Source: Chara braunii (taxonomy: Eukaryota > Streptophyta > Charophyceae > Charales > Characeae). From it: a stretch of DNA of 24,327 nt. Position 1 is the first letter of the stretch; each line of letters opens with the position of its first letter. The translations under genes were made by a program, and so were the position numbers. The stretch is taken from the NCBI GenBank assembly GCA_003427395.1, contig BFEA01000712.1, positions 557,629-581,955 of the forward strand, in the 5' to 3' direction. This document shows positions 8,882-16,938 of the stretch, one piece after another. A model generated the notes under the pieces. The model made no database searches. It was not told where the DNA came from and worked only from the letters and a program-made list of their open reading frames with translations.

Positions 8882-9739
8882 TTTTAGTGGGGGCACTCAT
8901 GCTTCCTCCGTGTTTGTATTTCTATTTCCATTTCATTTTCTTTTTTCTTTTTTTCTTTTTTCTTTTTTTCTTTTTTTTTTTCTCTCTTTCTTCTTTTTCT
9001 CTTTTTTTTTTTCTTTTTTCTTTTTTCCTTCTATTTTTCTTTTTCTTCCCTGTGTTGATTTTGTTACAGTTTTTGGAAAAGGATTTTTTCCCGATGTTTT
9101 CAGTGGTCTCTGGACTGACATACAACGTTCGACAGGTGGTCACTTTGGAAGTGGTCCACTTGCAGGGTTTTTCGGTAACGACGGACTGGTAGAGCTGTGT
9201 TCTTATTCTGGAACCTTCTTGGCTTCACGCTTCCTCTAGATGAGTTGTGGTTCTCGATAGGTCGTGTCGGCTATCTGTGGTGGGCGTATGAACCTGGCTA
9301 CTTTTTCGTCCTGATTATTTCCTTTCTTTTCTATAGGCCGGTTATAGGTTTTCTAAACTTTTGATACATCACTTGGCTTATCAGTTAGTGTCTCGTAGAC
9401 TTTTTTTCTCTCCTCGATGGTTGGTACTTAAGCACTTTCTATCATTTGTCCACTCCCTTTCCTTGCGACTTTGAGACCCCCGACGAGTTCCGGTTGGCGG
9501 TCGGACGAAACGCAGTGTCGGGTCGCTGCACCAGTGTTTAATGTTCATCTTTGATGTATCGGCGGTGTGTTGACATTTTAATTCATCTACGGCTGTGCGG
9601 TCGCGTTTCGGGAATATTGGGACGATTGTCTTTCTCGTGTCTGTTTTCTTCTTCTTCTCTTTTCTCTCTTTTCTCTCTCCACTTTTCTCTCTCTCTCACA
9701 CATGTATGACATTGTTCGATTTGCAATTGGGCATCTGTC
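8882..9739 (+). repeat. Left pseudo-LTR of the Penelope-like element (858 bp)
   Basis: The repeat starts TTTTAGTGGGGGCACTC and ends GGGCATCTGTC. Its first 60 bases are nearly invariant between copies. A T/C-rich tract at about 8935-9045 follows, then a unique portion with about 94-95% identity to the right copy by eye, mostly transitions. A second pyrimidine-rich tract lies at about 9645-9700. A TTTTGTTACAG word at about 9059-9069, after the first tract, has the form of a 3' splice site; whether it is used is unknown. Confidence 0.9.
9477..9526 (+). ncRNA. Hammerhead-ribozyme-like motif, left copy (core U4 replaced by C)
   Basis: Stem I: GACCC (9477-9481) pairs with GGGTC (9522-9526). Core box 1 is CCGACGA (9482-9488), where the consensus is CTGANGA, so U4 is C. 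Stem II: GTTCCG with CGGAC closes a 9-base loop with one bulged T. Core box 2 is GAAA (9509-9512). Stem III is minimal: AC/GT around a GCAGT loop. The predicted cleavage triplet is GTC, with cleavage after 9521. All parts fall in type I order. The U4 change should cripple this copy, while its stems are better than those of the right copy. Hammerheads are known in terminal repeats of animal Penelope-like elements. Confidence 0.72.
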
Positions 9740-9908
9740 TAAATCAGCTACTCACGATTGTAAACACCGTAACAATTAGATGACAATAGTGTGGCTTCGG
9801 TTTGCGTGCATCGTTAGTCAATATCGTTAGTCATATGTTGTGGGACCCTTGTCTACTCTCGTCTACTCTTGTTCTTTTCCTAGTTCGCGGTCGCTGTTAT
9901 CTCCTGTT
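9740..9908 (+). other. Leader between left pseudo-LTR and first ATG
   Basis: These 169 bases are unique to the interior of the element and contain no open frame of note. They end with a pyrimidine-rich stretch just before ATG at 9909, the first ATG in the coding frame followed by recognisable protein sequence. CATCGTTAGTCAATATCGTTAG at 9809-9830 contains a short direct repeat. Confidence 0.5.
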
Positions 9909-11396
9909 ATGGCGGCGCTTCCTCCTCGTAATGATTGTTTCAACTGTGGATAGTTGGGGCATTAGTCCCGCGAATGTCCGCATCCACGTAATCCGTATCG
10001 AAGACCATCCGTGGCGACGGGCGCGAATGCCGAGCCCGTTTTGGCTCTTCCTGCACCTGCCGTGCAACAGCCTGTTGCGGTGCTGTCGACGTCCTCCAAT
10101 GCTTATTCCGCTCAACCGCGTACGGGCTGGTGGACTCGGAATCAGCAGATTTTAGACAAGTGCAATGCGTTTGTTAGTAAGATCGAGCAAAAAGAGAGGG
10201 AGGAACGGGCGGCGGAGGAACGAGTGAGGCAACAATGTGCGAAAGATGATGAGGCGGCTAGGGTGAAGAAGGAACGGGAAGACTTTGAAAGTCAGATGGC
10301 GCAACGACTCGAGAACCGTTTGGCCTCCATGTATGATGCTATCATGGGGAAAGGTGTTAGTAAGCCAAGTGGCGGTCCTGTTGACGATGAAGTTTGTTGG
10401 CTTAGACGGGAGAATGAGGAGATGCGTACCAAGTACGGCATCACGGAGCAGATGTCGTCCACTAATTTGGTGGATCGTTTACAGAAGGAGAGCAGAGAAC
10501 TTAAGAAGTTCGGGGAAGAACTGAAAGCAAGGATGGAGGGTGATTTAGCGGCTCTCAAATGGGAGATCCGCGACCTTAAGGAGCATCATGAGTCAGTGGG
10601 AAGGAGCAATCTCACCAAGCAGATTGAAGAACTACGAACAAAAATGTAAGCATTACGGAAGCGCGGCGAAGAATCTGAGGAGGTGGCGCATCTCTGGAGG
10701 AATGAAGCCCTTCGACCGGGCAACAAACGTGGGAGCATTAACATTGCCACCCCGGCCAGTGAAGGACGGACGGTGACTTGTACCCGGCTTGCGACTACTC
10801 CAGAAGAAACCAGGCATCTGCGCGTGGAGCTCCATGAATTACAAGAACGCCGTGGATGTGATCAGGGCGAGGTCGATATGTTAAAAGAACAACGAGCTCA
10901 AGCCGAAGCTCGACGTCTGGAGGTGGAGGTCGAGCTGACACAACTGAAGGATAAGATGGGGAAGTTAACTACTGATCCGATTGGTGGTGCTACTCCCCGT
11001 GGTCAAGGTACCAACCTCAAGGATAAAATGGACGAGGCGGTACTTTCTGGTTTCCGGATGGTGAGGCGTGGTCGCATGAAGATGACGCCGGGTAGATTGC
11101 CAAGGGATGGGAGCGCCAAGAAAGCGAATGACAGATTTGCCTTTTTGCTCGAAGAAAGGAAGAGGCTCAAAGCACTGAAAAAAGGTGGGTCGGAGATTCT
11201 ATGTAAGGAAGTTGGGATCAAATACAAGACGGTGGACTCTACGGTTGATGAACTTGCGGAGATCAATGCAGACAAAGCATTCGGCGACAAGAGTTGTGCT
11301 AGTGACAAGGCTGGCACGAGCCAAGATCCTGGATCGAGTGCAAATGGGGGCAGCTGCGAAGCGGAGGTAGTGGGAGTCCATTATGACTCTGCCTGA
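9909..11396 (+). pseudogene. Gag-like N-terminal region: CCHC zinc knuckle and coiled coil
   Basis: ATG at 9909 opens a frame whose residues 10-23 fit CX2CX4HX4C (C10, C13, H18, C23). This is a retroviral-type zinc knuckle expected to bind nucleic acid. TAG codons sit at residues 15 and 19, inside the knuckle; both are one C-to-T change from CAG (Gln). A Pro/Ala-rich stretch follows. Long Glu/Lys/Arg heptad-like coiled coils then run through about 10180-10980, interrupted by TAA at 10647. A basic segment with RFAFLLEERKRLKALKK and a short helical LCKEVGIKYKTVDSTVDEL block (about 11206-11262) leads to TGA at 11394. The nuclease continues in the same frame. The layout resembles ORF1/Gag proteins that coat element RNA. 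Whether 11394 is a true end or another lesion is unknown. Confidence 0.7.
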
Positions 11397-12119
11397 TGGG
11401 ACTTCCGGAACGTGACCCTTTGGGATTTGGCGAACTCGTGTCGTAAGTCTAGGTCCTTCTCTACCTCGCATTTAAGGGATTATGAATGGAACTCTTTCTT
11501 TCAGACAGTGGTTTTGATTCTCATCCCGCGCTGTCTAATTCCTTGGTGTGCAAAGTTTCGTTCGTATCTGTTATCGATTATTGATGAAGGAGTTAATCTT
11601 TTTCGTTGTCAAGGTCCCCTTTTTTACATTCTGGTTTCGCCCTGGCATAAGCATGTTTACGTCGGATCCACTGTTCGGAGTTTGGATGTACGATGGGGTG
11701 AACATGTGTATCGTGCTTGTAGTGGCAAGGTAGTCGAGCGTGGGGATCGTAACCACAGGTTGTATAATTGGTTGAGACGGTGTGGGCCAGAGCATTATGT
11801 TCCTATTTCCTTGTTTCGATGCGAGAGGTCGGATCTGATAAATTTGGAGAGGTTCACGATTCGAAGGTGTAACCCGTATTTGAATAGTAGGGATAGGCCG
11901 GCTCGTCGGGGGAAGCCTCGACCAGGCAAAAGCGAGAGAAGAAAGAGGCGGGGTAATATCGAGGAACGTATCACGCATACCAGTCGAAAGCATTCGAGCC
12001 ACGTGCACACGACATTCGTCACTAACGATGGGGTTTGTTCGGCTAGCCTATTAAATCTTCTTGACAGTGCTCGATCTCGTGGGGAGGAGTTAACGGTACG
12101 ATGCGTTGGTGGTGATTGA
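11397..12119 (+). pseudogene. GIY-YIG endonuclease domain of the Penelope-like element
   Basis: In frame with the upstream region, this segment contains FYILVSPWHKHVYVGST (the GIY and YIG strands as FYI and VYVG). It also has a following Arg and His in VRWGEHV, the LYNWLRRCG helix, and LINLERFTIRRCNPYLN. That last block supplies the metal-binding Glu and the terminal Asn typical of the fold. The family nicks DNA to prime reverse transcription at the target. No CCHH zinc motif accompanies it, which matches the Chlamys clade. A basic, Arg-rich tail follows, up to the stop at 12117. The same frame continues past that stop into the linker, so nuclease and RT were probably one polypeptide. Catalytic motifs look intact. 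Confidence 0.85.
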
Positions 12120-12671
12120 TTGGTTGATAATTGGAAGGTCGTCCAACTTGTTTTTGGATGTTCTGTCGTTGGTACTATCTTCGGAAAAGATTTACTCAGA
12201 AAGTGTCGTGGGTGGTTGGGCTTTGGAATTGTCTTGCATTTTTACTCAATTCTGTATTCTTTCTCAACCTTGCTTTGTCTTAAACTAACCTTGCTTGGCT
12301 TCTTGAAGGAACCTGGTACACACAAAGATTTGTCTCGGTGGGATTTGGACAAGCTCGTCGGTTTGTTTGCTGCCATTCGTTCCTTTAATGAGAAACGGAC
12401 TAGATTTACTCTGCGCTGTGTTGTGTCCGGGTCTATCCGAAAGCGTTTCGGATTTAATGTTCGTGCCCACCTGGTTGTGAAAATTATGTACGATGTTGGC
12501 CTTAGCAAGTGTGGAATTAGGAAATTGTGTTGCGATCTTCTGCGAGGGTTTGATGTTCCCGGCTGCATGCGTGAGATGGTGGCCAGAAGGATGAGAGTAG
12601 TCTAGACGAAAAACTCAAGTGTTGGTGATGTTCTTTTCAACTTTCGAGACATATCTCGACAGAATGAGCAT
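12120..12671 (+). pseudogene. Linker between GIY-YIG and RT domains
   Basis: The frame resumes directly after TGA at 12117 and runs to TAG at 12603. It then continues in frame to a CGCENDC block at about 12675-12695, the CxC motif described between nuclease and RT in this clade. The first half is hydrophobic and poorly conserved in appearance. The second half, from about 12300, has FTLRCVVSGSIRKRFGF and a Cys-rich CGIRKLCCDLL helix. No known catalytic role is visible; it is taken as the inter-domain connector. With the TGA and TAG it is not translatable as one chain without recoding. Confidence 0.65.
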
Positions 12672-14310
12672 GTGTGTGGCTGCGAGAATGATTGTCGGAC
12701 CTTCCCGCGTGTTGACCGCGACATTTGCTTTCAGTTGTCTGAAGTTGACTTCGTGCCTACGTTTCTGAAAAACTCTCGCAACATCCCCTTTCCCACCCAT
12801 CACACCTCACGGCGAGGCTTGCTGCGACAGATTTCTGCATCCTTCGATCAGTTATCTTTTTTACCTAAGGTCAGTCATGGTATGGTTCAGAAGGAGTCGT
12901 TGGACCTGTGTTTCAATAAGACTAAAATGGTGCAGGATGGGTTACACTCTGATTTAGAAACTGTCCTTCGTTGGAAAGAGATGTTTGGGAATTTGGTGAG
13001 GGTCCCAATAGATCACAATGCAGGTGACACACTAGTCTGTTGCCAAACGGTCTATAGGCGTGGCATGGATATGCTTTTCTTGAATAACTCTGGTTTGGAG
13101 TTGTGTTGTGATGAGTCGATTGTTCGGGAGATATGTGTCGATCGGTTCCGACGAGAAGGGTTTGAGGCCCTTGGAAAATGGAACGTTGGAGGAAGTTTGG
13201 GGCAGGCGTATGTTGTGCCGAAACACAAGGACATCGCAAAATGGAGGCCTATTTGCCCCACTCACTCAGAGTGTGGGATCAAAGCTAGTAAGAAGGCTGC
13301 ACAGGCTATCAACCAACTGCTTTGGGAGTTGCCATCGGGGACTAATTTCAATTTAAGAAGCATGTCTGATCTAGCCCCAATGGTGTGCAGAGTGAACAAA
13401 GATCTACAGAAAGGAAAGAAATTTTTGGGCGCTGCATTCGACATCAAAGAGATGTTCTGTAGCTTGCCGCATCAGGCCATTCTTCATGCGGTCAAATGGG
13501 TCATCGACTTCTGGACGATAAGAGGTTGTACAAGGGTATTTATCAAGAAAAAAGGCAAAGGTGCCAAATTGAAGTTCGGAGGTGCGCAGGTGGGATGGAG
13601 TTCCATCTCTTTCGATTTATTGGTCAAATTGGTGAGCTTTGACCTTGACTGTTCTTATGTCAAAGCATGTGGTCGAGTCATGCAGCAAAAGGTTGGCATT
13701 CCAATGGGCAAGTCGTCCAGTCCGGCTCTAGCATGCCTTCTATGTGCGTATAACGAATTTCGTTTCCTTTCATCCTTAGGAAGCGATAGGAAGCTTGTGA
13801 ACGACATTCGGATGGTAGATGATGTTTCCATTTTCATACGTTATGATGATGGGGATGTGCAAGCTGTTGGGATGGCTCGAAACATTCTAAAGAAGTTTAG
13901 CAGTTGTTATGACTCAAATCTCATTTTGGAACGCACTAGTGATGGGGACTGTTGGGATTTCCTAGGGTGTGTCCTGATTGTTTTCGATTGGCCCTGCGGG
14001 TGTGCAAAGTGTGGCTCTTCACAAGAATCAAAGATTTTTCAACGAGGCTTCGTTGCGTTTCCAGAATCTGCAGGACTTCCATTCCTACTCAAATAAGCAG
14101 CAAAAAATGGCGGTGATTGGCTCCTGTTCTCACAGGGCCAAAGCTTACACTATTCTGAATGGCATGGAGGTGGCGTTCTTGTTCACTTTAAAGATTGAGT
14201 TGGGGAAGAGAGATTTTCCTGACGAGTATTTCGATAATGCCCTGCGTAACTTCTCGAAGAAATTTGGAGGTCTTTGGGAGGACTGGGTCGTTTGCCTAAC
14301 CGGGTGGTAG
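12672..14310 (+). pseudogene. Penelope-like reverse transcriptase
   Basis: Fingers motifs include AYVVPKHKDIAKWRPI at about 13207-13254. Motif A is FDIKEMFCSLPH (catalytic Asp) at about 13437-13472. Motif B is VGIPMGKSSSPALACLL near 13692-13742. Motif C is RMVDDVSIFI at about 13809-13838, with VDD in place of YADD as is common in this clade. The frame is intact from 12606 to about 13980. A +1 shift in the FLGCVLIV region then sends it to a stop at 14094. The proper C-terminus continues in the other frame to about 14310, with a FHSYSNKQQKMAVIGSCSHR block, the thumb signature of Penelope RTs, and NFSKKFGGLW. These RTs are the closest relatives of telomerase. Apart from the shift, the catalytic residues look functional. 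Confidence 0.9.
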
Positions 14311-14388
14311 ACTTTGTTTGTGGAATGAAGACCAGGTCTGGTTAGTCGTAGGTTACTGCCCCGTTTGGTAAGGGGCACTCGACGTGGA

Positions 14389-15238
14389 TTTTAGTGGGGG
14401 CACTCATGCTTCCTCCGTGTTTGTATTTCTATTTTCATTTCATTTTTTTTTATTTTTTTTATTTTTTTCTTCTTTTTTTCTTTCTCTCTTTCTTCTTCTT
14501 CTTCTTCTTCTTCTTTTTTCTTTTTTCCTTTTATTTTCCTTTTTCTTCCCTGTGTTGATTTTGTTACAGCTTTTGGAAAAGGATTTTTTCCTGATGTTTT
14601 CAGTGGTCTCTGGACTGACATACAACGTTCGACAGGTGGTCACTTTGGAAGTGGTCCACTTGCAGGGTTTTTCGGTAACAACGGACTGGTAGAGTTGTGT
14701 TCTTATTCTGGAACCTTCTTGGTTTCACGCTTCCTCTAGATGGGCTGTGGTTCTCGATAGGTCGTGTCGGCTATCTGTGGTGGGCGTATGAACCTGGCTA
14801 CTTTTCCGTCCTGATTATTTCCTTTCTTTTCTATAGGCCGGTTACAGGTTTTCTGAACTTTTGATACGTCACTTGGCTTATCAGTTAGCGTCTCGGAGAC
14901 TTTTTTGTCTCTCCTCGTTGGTTGGTAAGCAGTCTCTATCATTTGTACAGTCCCTTTCCTTGCGACTTTGATACCCCTGACGAGTTCCGGTTGGCGGTCG
15001 GACGAAACGCAGCATCGGGTCGCTGCGCCAGTGTTTAATGTTCATCTTTGATGTATCGGCAGTGTGTTGACGTCTTAATTCATCTACGGCCGTGCGGTCG
15101 CATTTCAGAAATATTGGGACGATTGTCTTTCTCGTGTCTGTTTTCTTCTTCTTCTCTTTTCTCTCTCTTCTCTCTCTCCTCTCTCTTCTCTCTCTCTCAC
15201 GTGTATGACATTGTTCGATTTGTTGTTGGGCATCTGTC
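14389..15238 (+). repeat. Right pseudo-LTR of the Penelope-like element (850 bp)
   Basis: This is a direct copy of 8882-9739, beginning TTTTAGTGGGGG about 80 bases after the end of RT coding similarity and ending GGCATCTGTC. The pyrimidine tract here (about 14440-14540) has acquired CTT units. That length difference and scattered transitions account for most of the divergence. Right of 15238 the two copies share nothing. Confidence 0.9.
14973..15020 (+). ncRNA. Hammerhead-ribozyme-like motif, right copy (consensus core, weak stem III)
   Basis: Stem I: ACCC (14973-14976) pairs with GGGT (15017-15020). Core box 1 is CTGACGA (14977-14983), fully consensus. Stem II and its 9-base loop are identical to the left copy. 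Core box 2 is GAAA (15004-15007). The cleavage triplet is ATC, with predicted cleavage after 15016. In stem III the second pair is C-A, leaving a single closing pair. The core is intact but stem III is weaker than in the left copy. Cleavage at both copies would release an RNA of about 5,495 bases. Confidence 0.72.
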
Positions 15239-15343
15239 CCTCATCTAGTTTCCTACACCTCCTCATCCTTGGTCAAGTCCCCTAGCATGGCTTCTAATCT
15301 GCTATTGGTCTTGGAAGCGTTTTCTTTCTTGGTCTTTCTTGCA

Positions 15344-15673
15344 CTACTCCTCCACTGCCCTCACGACTCCAATCAATCTTCCTCTGTCGTCGTTTATCTC
15401 GTGCTCAGCTTCTACTCCGAACAGGCCTGTGTCAAGGTAGAGTTCCCCTTCTTGATCTTGTAGGCAAGAGGCTCCTCTCTTAATCTCTATCAACCCTGTT
15501 TCGTTAGATCGAACTCTCCTACAGATCGTCGTGCCTAGAGTATGCAAGTCCTCCTGGGTCCATTCCGTCAAAAGTCTGAGCAACTCTTGGGATCTCCACC
15601 TATCATGATCACGCAGTCTTAGTTCACTTGATATATCCCCTCCAAGCTGCCTATTCTCGTTCCCTTTGGCCAT
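15344..15673 (-). CDS. Unrecognised open frame, last of a minus-strand series (109 codons)
   Basis: I do not recognise this product. It starts at an ATG overlapping the end of the previous frame by 23 bases and ends about 105 bases before the right pseudo-LTR. It is polar and charged, rich in Arg, Leu, Glu and Asp, with a helical look in the first half (WRSQELLRLLTEWTQEDLH) and no signal or membrane segment. Its frame differs from its upstream neighbour. It may be a separate short ORF, or the 3' part of a larger protein broken by indels or interrupted by introns. Confidence 0.35.
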   Translation of the reverse strand: MAKGNENRQLGGDISSELRLRDHDRWRSQELLRLLTEWTQEDLHTLGTTICRRVRSNETGLIEIKRGASCLQDQEGELYLDTGLFGVEAEHEINDDRGRLIGVVRAVEE

Positions 15674-15875
15674 TCGGGTTACGGTGCCGGTTTATGAAAT
15701 AAATTATTAAACCTCGACCGATCCCTGTTAATGCTTCGTAAGGAATCCGCGGCCTAAGCAAGTCTTCAAAGATCCTGATTTCGGTACTCCAAGCGACTTC
15801 TTTCTTTAAGGAAAGGAGTCTATCCTTCTCGTCCTCCACCACTTCTCTCGCTCTTTGCCAGCAACGTCCATACAC
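15651..15875 (-). CDS. Unrecognised open frame in the minus-strand series (74 codons)
   Basis: Not recognised. It is predicted helical and charged (ARVEVVEDE-like and LLSLKKEVAW stretches), ending in a basic Gln-Arg-Glu tail. It overlaps the preceding frame by 56 bases and the next by 23 bases. Across the first overlap the two frames carry sequence of similar character, so a single indel near 15870 would join them. I therefore suspect one decayed or sequence-damaged gene rather than three genes. Confidence 0.35.
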   Translation of the reverse strand: MYGRCWQRAREVVEDEKDRLLSLKKEVAWSTEIRIFEDLLRPRIPYEALTGIGRGLIIYFINRHRNPNGQRERE

Positions 15876-16140
15876 TAAATCTTCCGACCTTTCCGTTGGT
15901 AGATAAAATGCCTACGTCTCTTACCTCAGTCCCTAGGAAGCGCGCGGTCATAACAAAGAGGCGGCTCAGTTCCCATGCGTTGTCGACCATCTCATAGGCT
16001 TCCACTTCATACAAAAACTCCTCCCTTCTTCCTAGGGTACTCAAGGATGCACACACCGCATCAAACTTTTCTTGCGGCGGTCGGTTCCCAGCGATGATCT
16101 TATTATCCCACTCTTCGAGTTTCTCTGCAGACTTCTTATG
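15820..16140 (-). CDS. Unrecognised open frame in the minus-strand series (about 106 codons)
   Basis: The open frame begins after a stop at about 16141 with KKSAEKLEEWDNKIIAG and runs to 15820. No ATG lies near its 5' end, so it is probably an internal part of a longer coding region. It contains EEFLYEVEAYEMVDNAWELS, which looks like an amphipathic helix. No catalytic motif is seen. It lies about 40 bases downstream of the 229-codon frame's stop, in a different frame. Confidence 0.35.
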   Translation of the reverse strand, partial: HKKSAEKLEEWDNKIIAGNRPPQEKFDAVCASLSTLGRREEFLYEVEAYEMVDNAWELSRLFVMTARFLGTEVRDVGILSTNGKVGRFSVWTLLAKSERSGGGREG

Positions 16141-16181
16141 CCTTACTCATTCATGACCCAACATTCTTTTGCCACGCCCGC

Positions 16182-16871
16182 CTAACACAACCGGGCTCGT
16201 TCCCTAACCAGACGATAGTATTTTTTCCCAGAGGTCCTTAGTCTATCTACCTTCAGTAGATAACTGCTCTCAGTTTGGTTGGTAATTAACCTCAAAGCCG
16301 ACTCCCTCATACGATCCAAATAAGGTTGTATGAGTTGAAGCTCTTCAAACCCAAAGAGATCTATATCAGGAATTCGGAGGGTGCCCTCAACTTTTACCAT
16401 TCTCTCTTCCACGATAGCCCTGAAGGAGAATTGTTCCCTAAGACCCGGCATCCTACTGACCCAACTCCTTGCACTGAGCGCCATATTAATTAAAGGCTCC
16501 CAGTTCTTGCCGTCAGTAAAACTGTTAGGTAGACTAGGTTCTGGAACCCCATAGAATAGAACCGGTGATGAGTCACTGATTACTTTCTCTCCTCTTCTTT
16601 CTAATTCCTTCCTTTCCTGGCTGATGACGGTTTTAATCCAGCTTCTAGGCGACTCTCGTGCAGTTCCCCTCTCTCTCAATAGGGGTATATAGGGTCTAAT
16701 GTCGTATTCCCTTGTATCAAGGTGTTTTACCACAAGGACATGGGCTTTCCTAGGAGCGTGGCGTTCCTCCAGTGATATACAACTTTCTATTTTGTAAGGA
16801 AACGCCCCCCCGCTAGTAATAGGGACTAAGGCGTCTAGGGCCGCTGTGACCCTAGGGCAATAACCTGACAT
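16182..16871 (-). CDS. Unrecognised protein, 229 residues
   Basis: It starts with ATG at 16871, 67 bases after the stop of the 611-codon frame, and reads MSGYCPRVTAALDALVP at its N-terminus. It has mixed alpha/beta character with no transmembrane segment or signal peptide. The C-terminus is basic (KKYYRLVRERARL). Charged residues are frequent and I see no known catalytic triad, zinc motif or nucleotide-binding loop. Short spacing, the same strand and a similar Arg/Glu/Leu-rich composition tie it to its neighbours. It may be an exon, a separate ORF in a virus-like or mobile-element unit, or part of one broken gene. Function unknown. Confidence 0.45.
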   Translation of the reverse strand: MSGYCPRVTAALDALVPITSGGAFPYKIESCISLEERHAPRKAHVLVVKHLDTREYDIRPYIPLLRERGTARESPRSWIKTVISQERKELERRGEKVISDSSPVLFYGVPEPSLPNSFTDGKNWEPLINMALSARSWVSRMPGLREQFSFRAIVEERMVKVEGTLRIPDIDLFGFEELQLIQPYLDRMRESALRLITNQTESSYLLKVDRLRTSGKKYYRLVRERARLC

Positions 16872-16938
16872 TTTCCATTCGCTATCCTTTTATCGTTACT
16901 CTTCTGCGCGTTCGTCCTCACAGGCAGTTTCACCGAGG

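Larger units (their letters stand above)
8882..15238 (+). mobile_element. Penelope-like element with N-terminal GIY-YIG (Chlamys-type), near full length
   Basis: Two direct terminal repeats (8882-9739 and 14389-15238) enclose one plus-strand coding unit. In order it encodes a CCHC zinc knuckle, coiled coil, GIY-YIG nuclease, CxC linker and a Penelope-type reverse transcriptase. The nuclease precedes the RT, the reverse of classical Penelope. This domain order is described for the Naiad and Chlamys clades, with Chlamys occurring in green algae and spike mosses. No CCHH zinc motif is seen beside the nuclease, again as described for Chlamys. Six in-frame stops and one late frameshift make this copy defective as read. 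No target-site duplication is evident (left flank ends CCACAAAT, right flank begins CCTCATCTAG). Both repeats contain a hammerhead-like motif. Confidence 0.88.

Noticed and set aside
8700-8900. 67-codon minus-strand frame beside the RNase H fragment
   Set aside because: It is an alternative frame over the RT thumb; the RNase H frame carries the conserved residues.
8922-9143. Lys/Arg/Glu-rich minus-strand frames in the left pseudo-LTR, also at 14391-14643
   Set aside because: They are antisense translations of the T/C tract and exist only because of it.
13978-14310. Separate small gene after the RT
   Set aside because: Its sequence continues the RT thumb and C-terminal domain in a shifted frame and matches the remnant at 1140-1418, so it is part of the RT.
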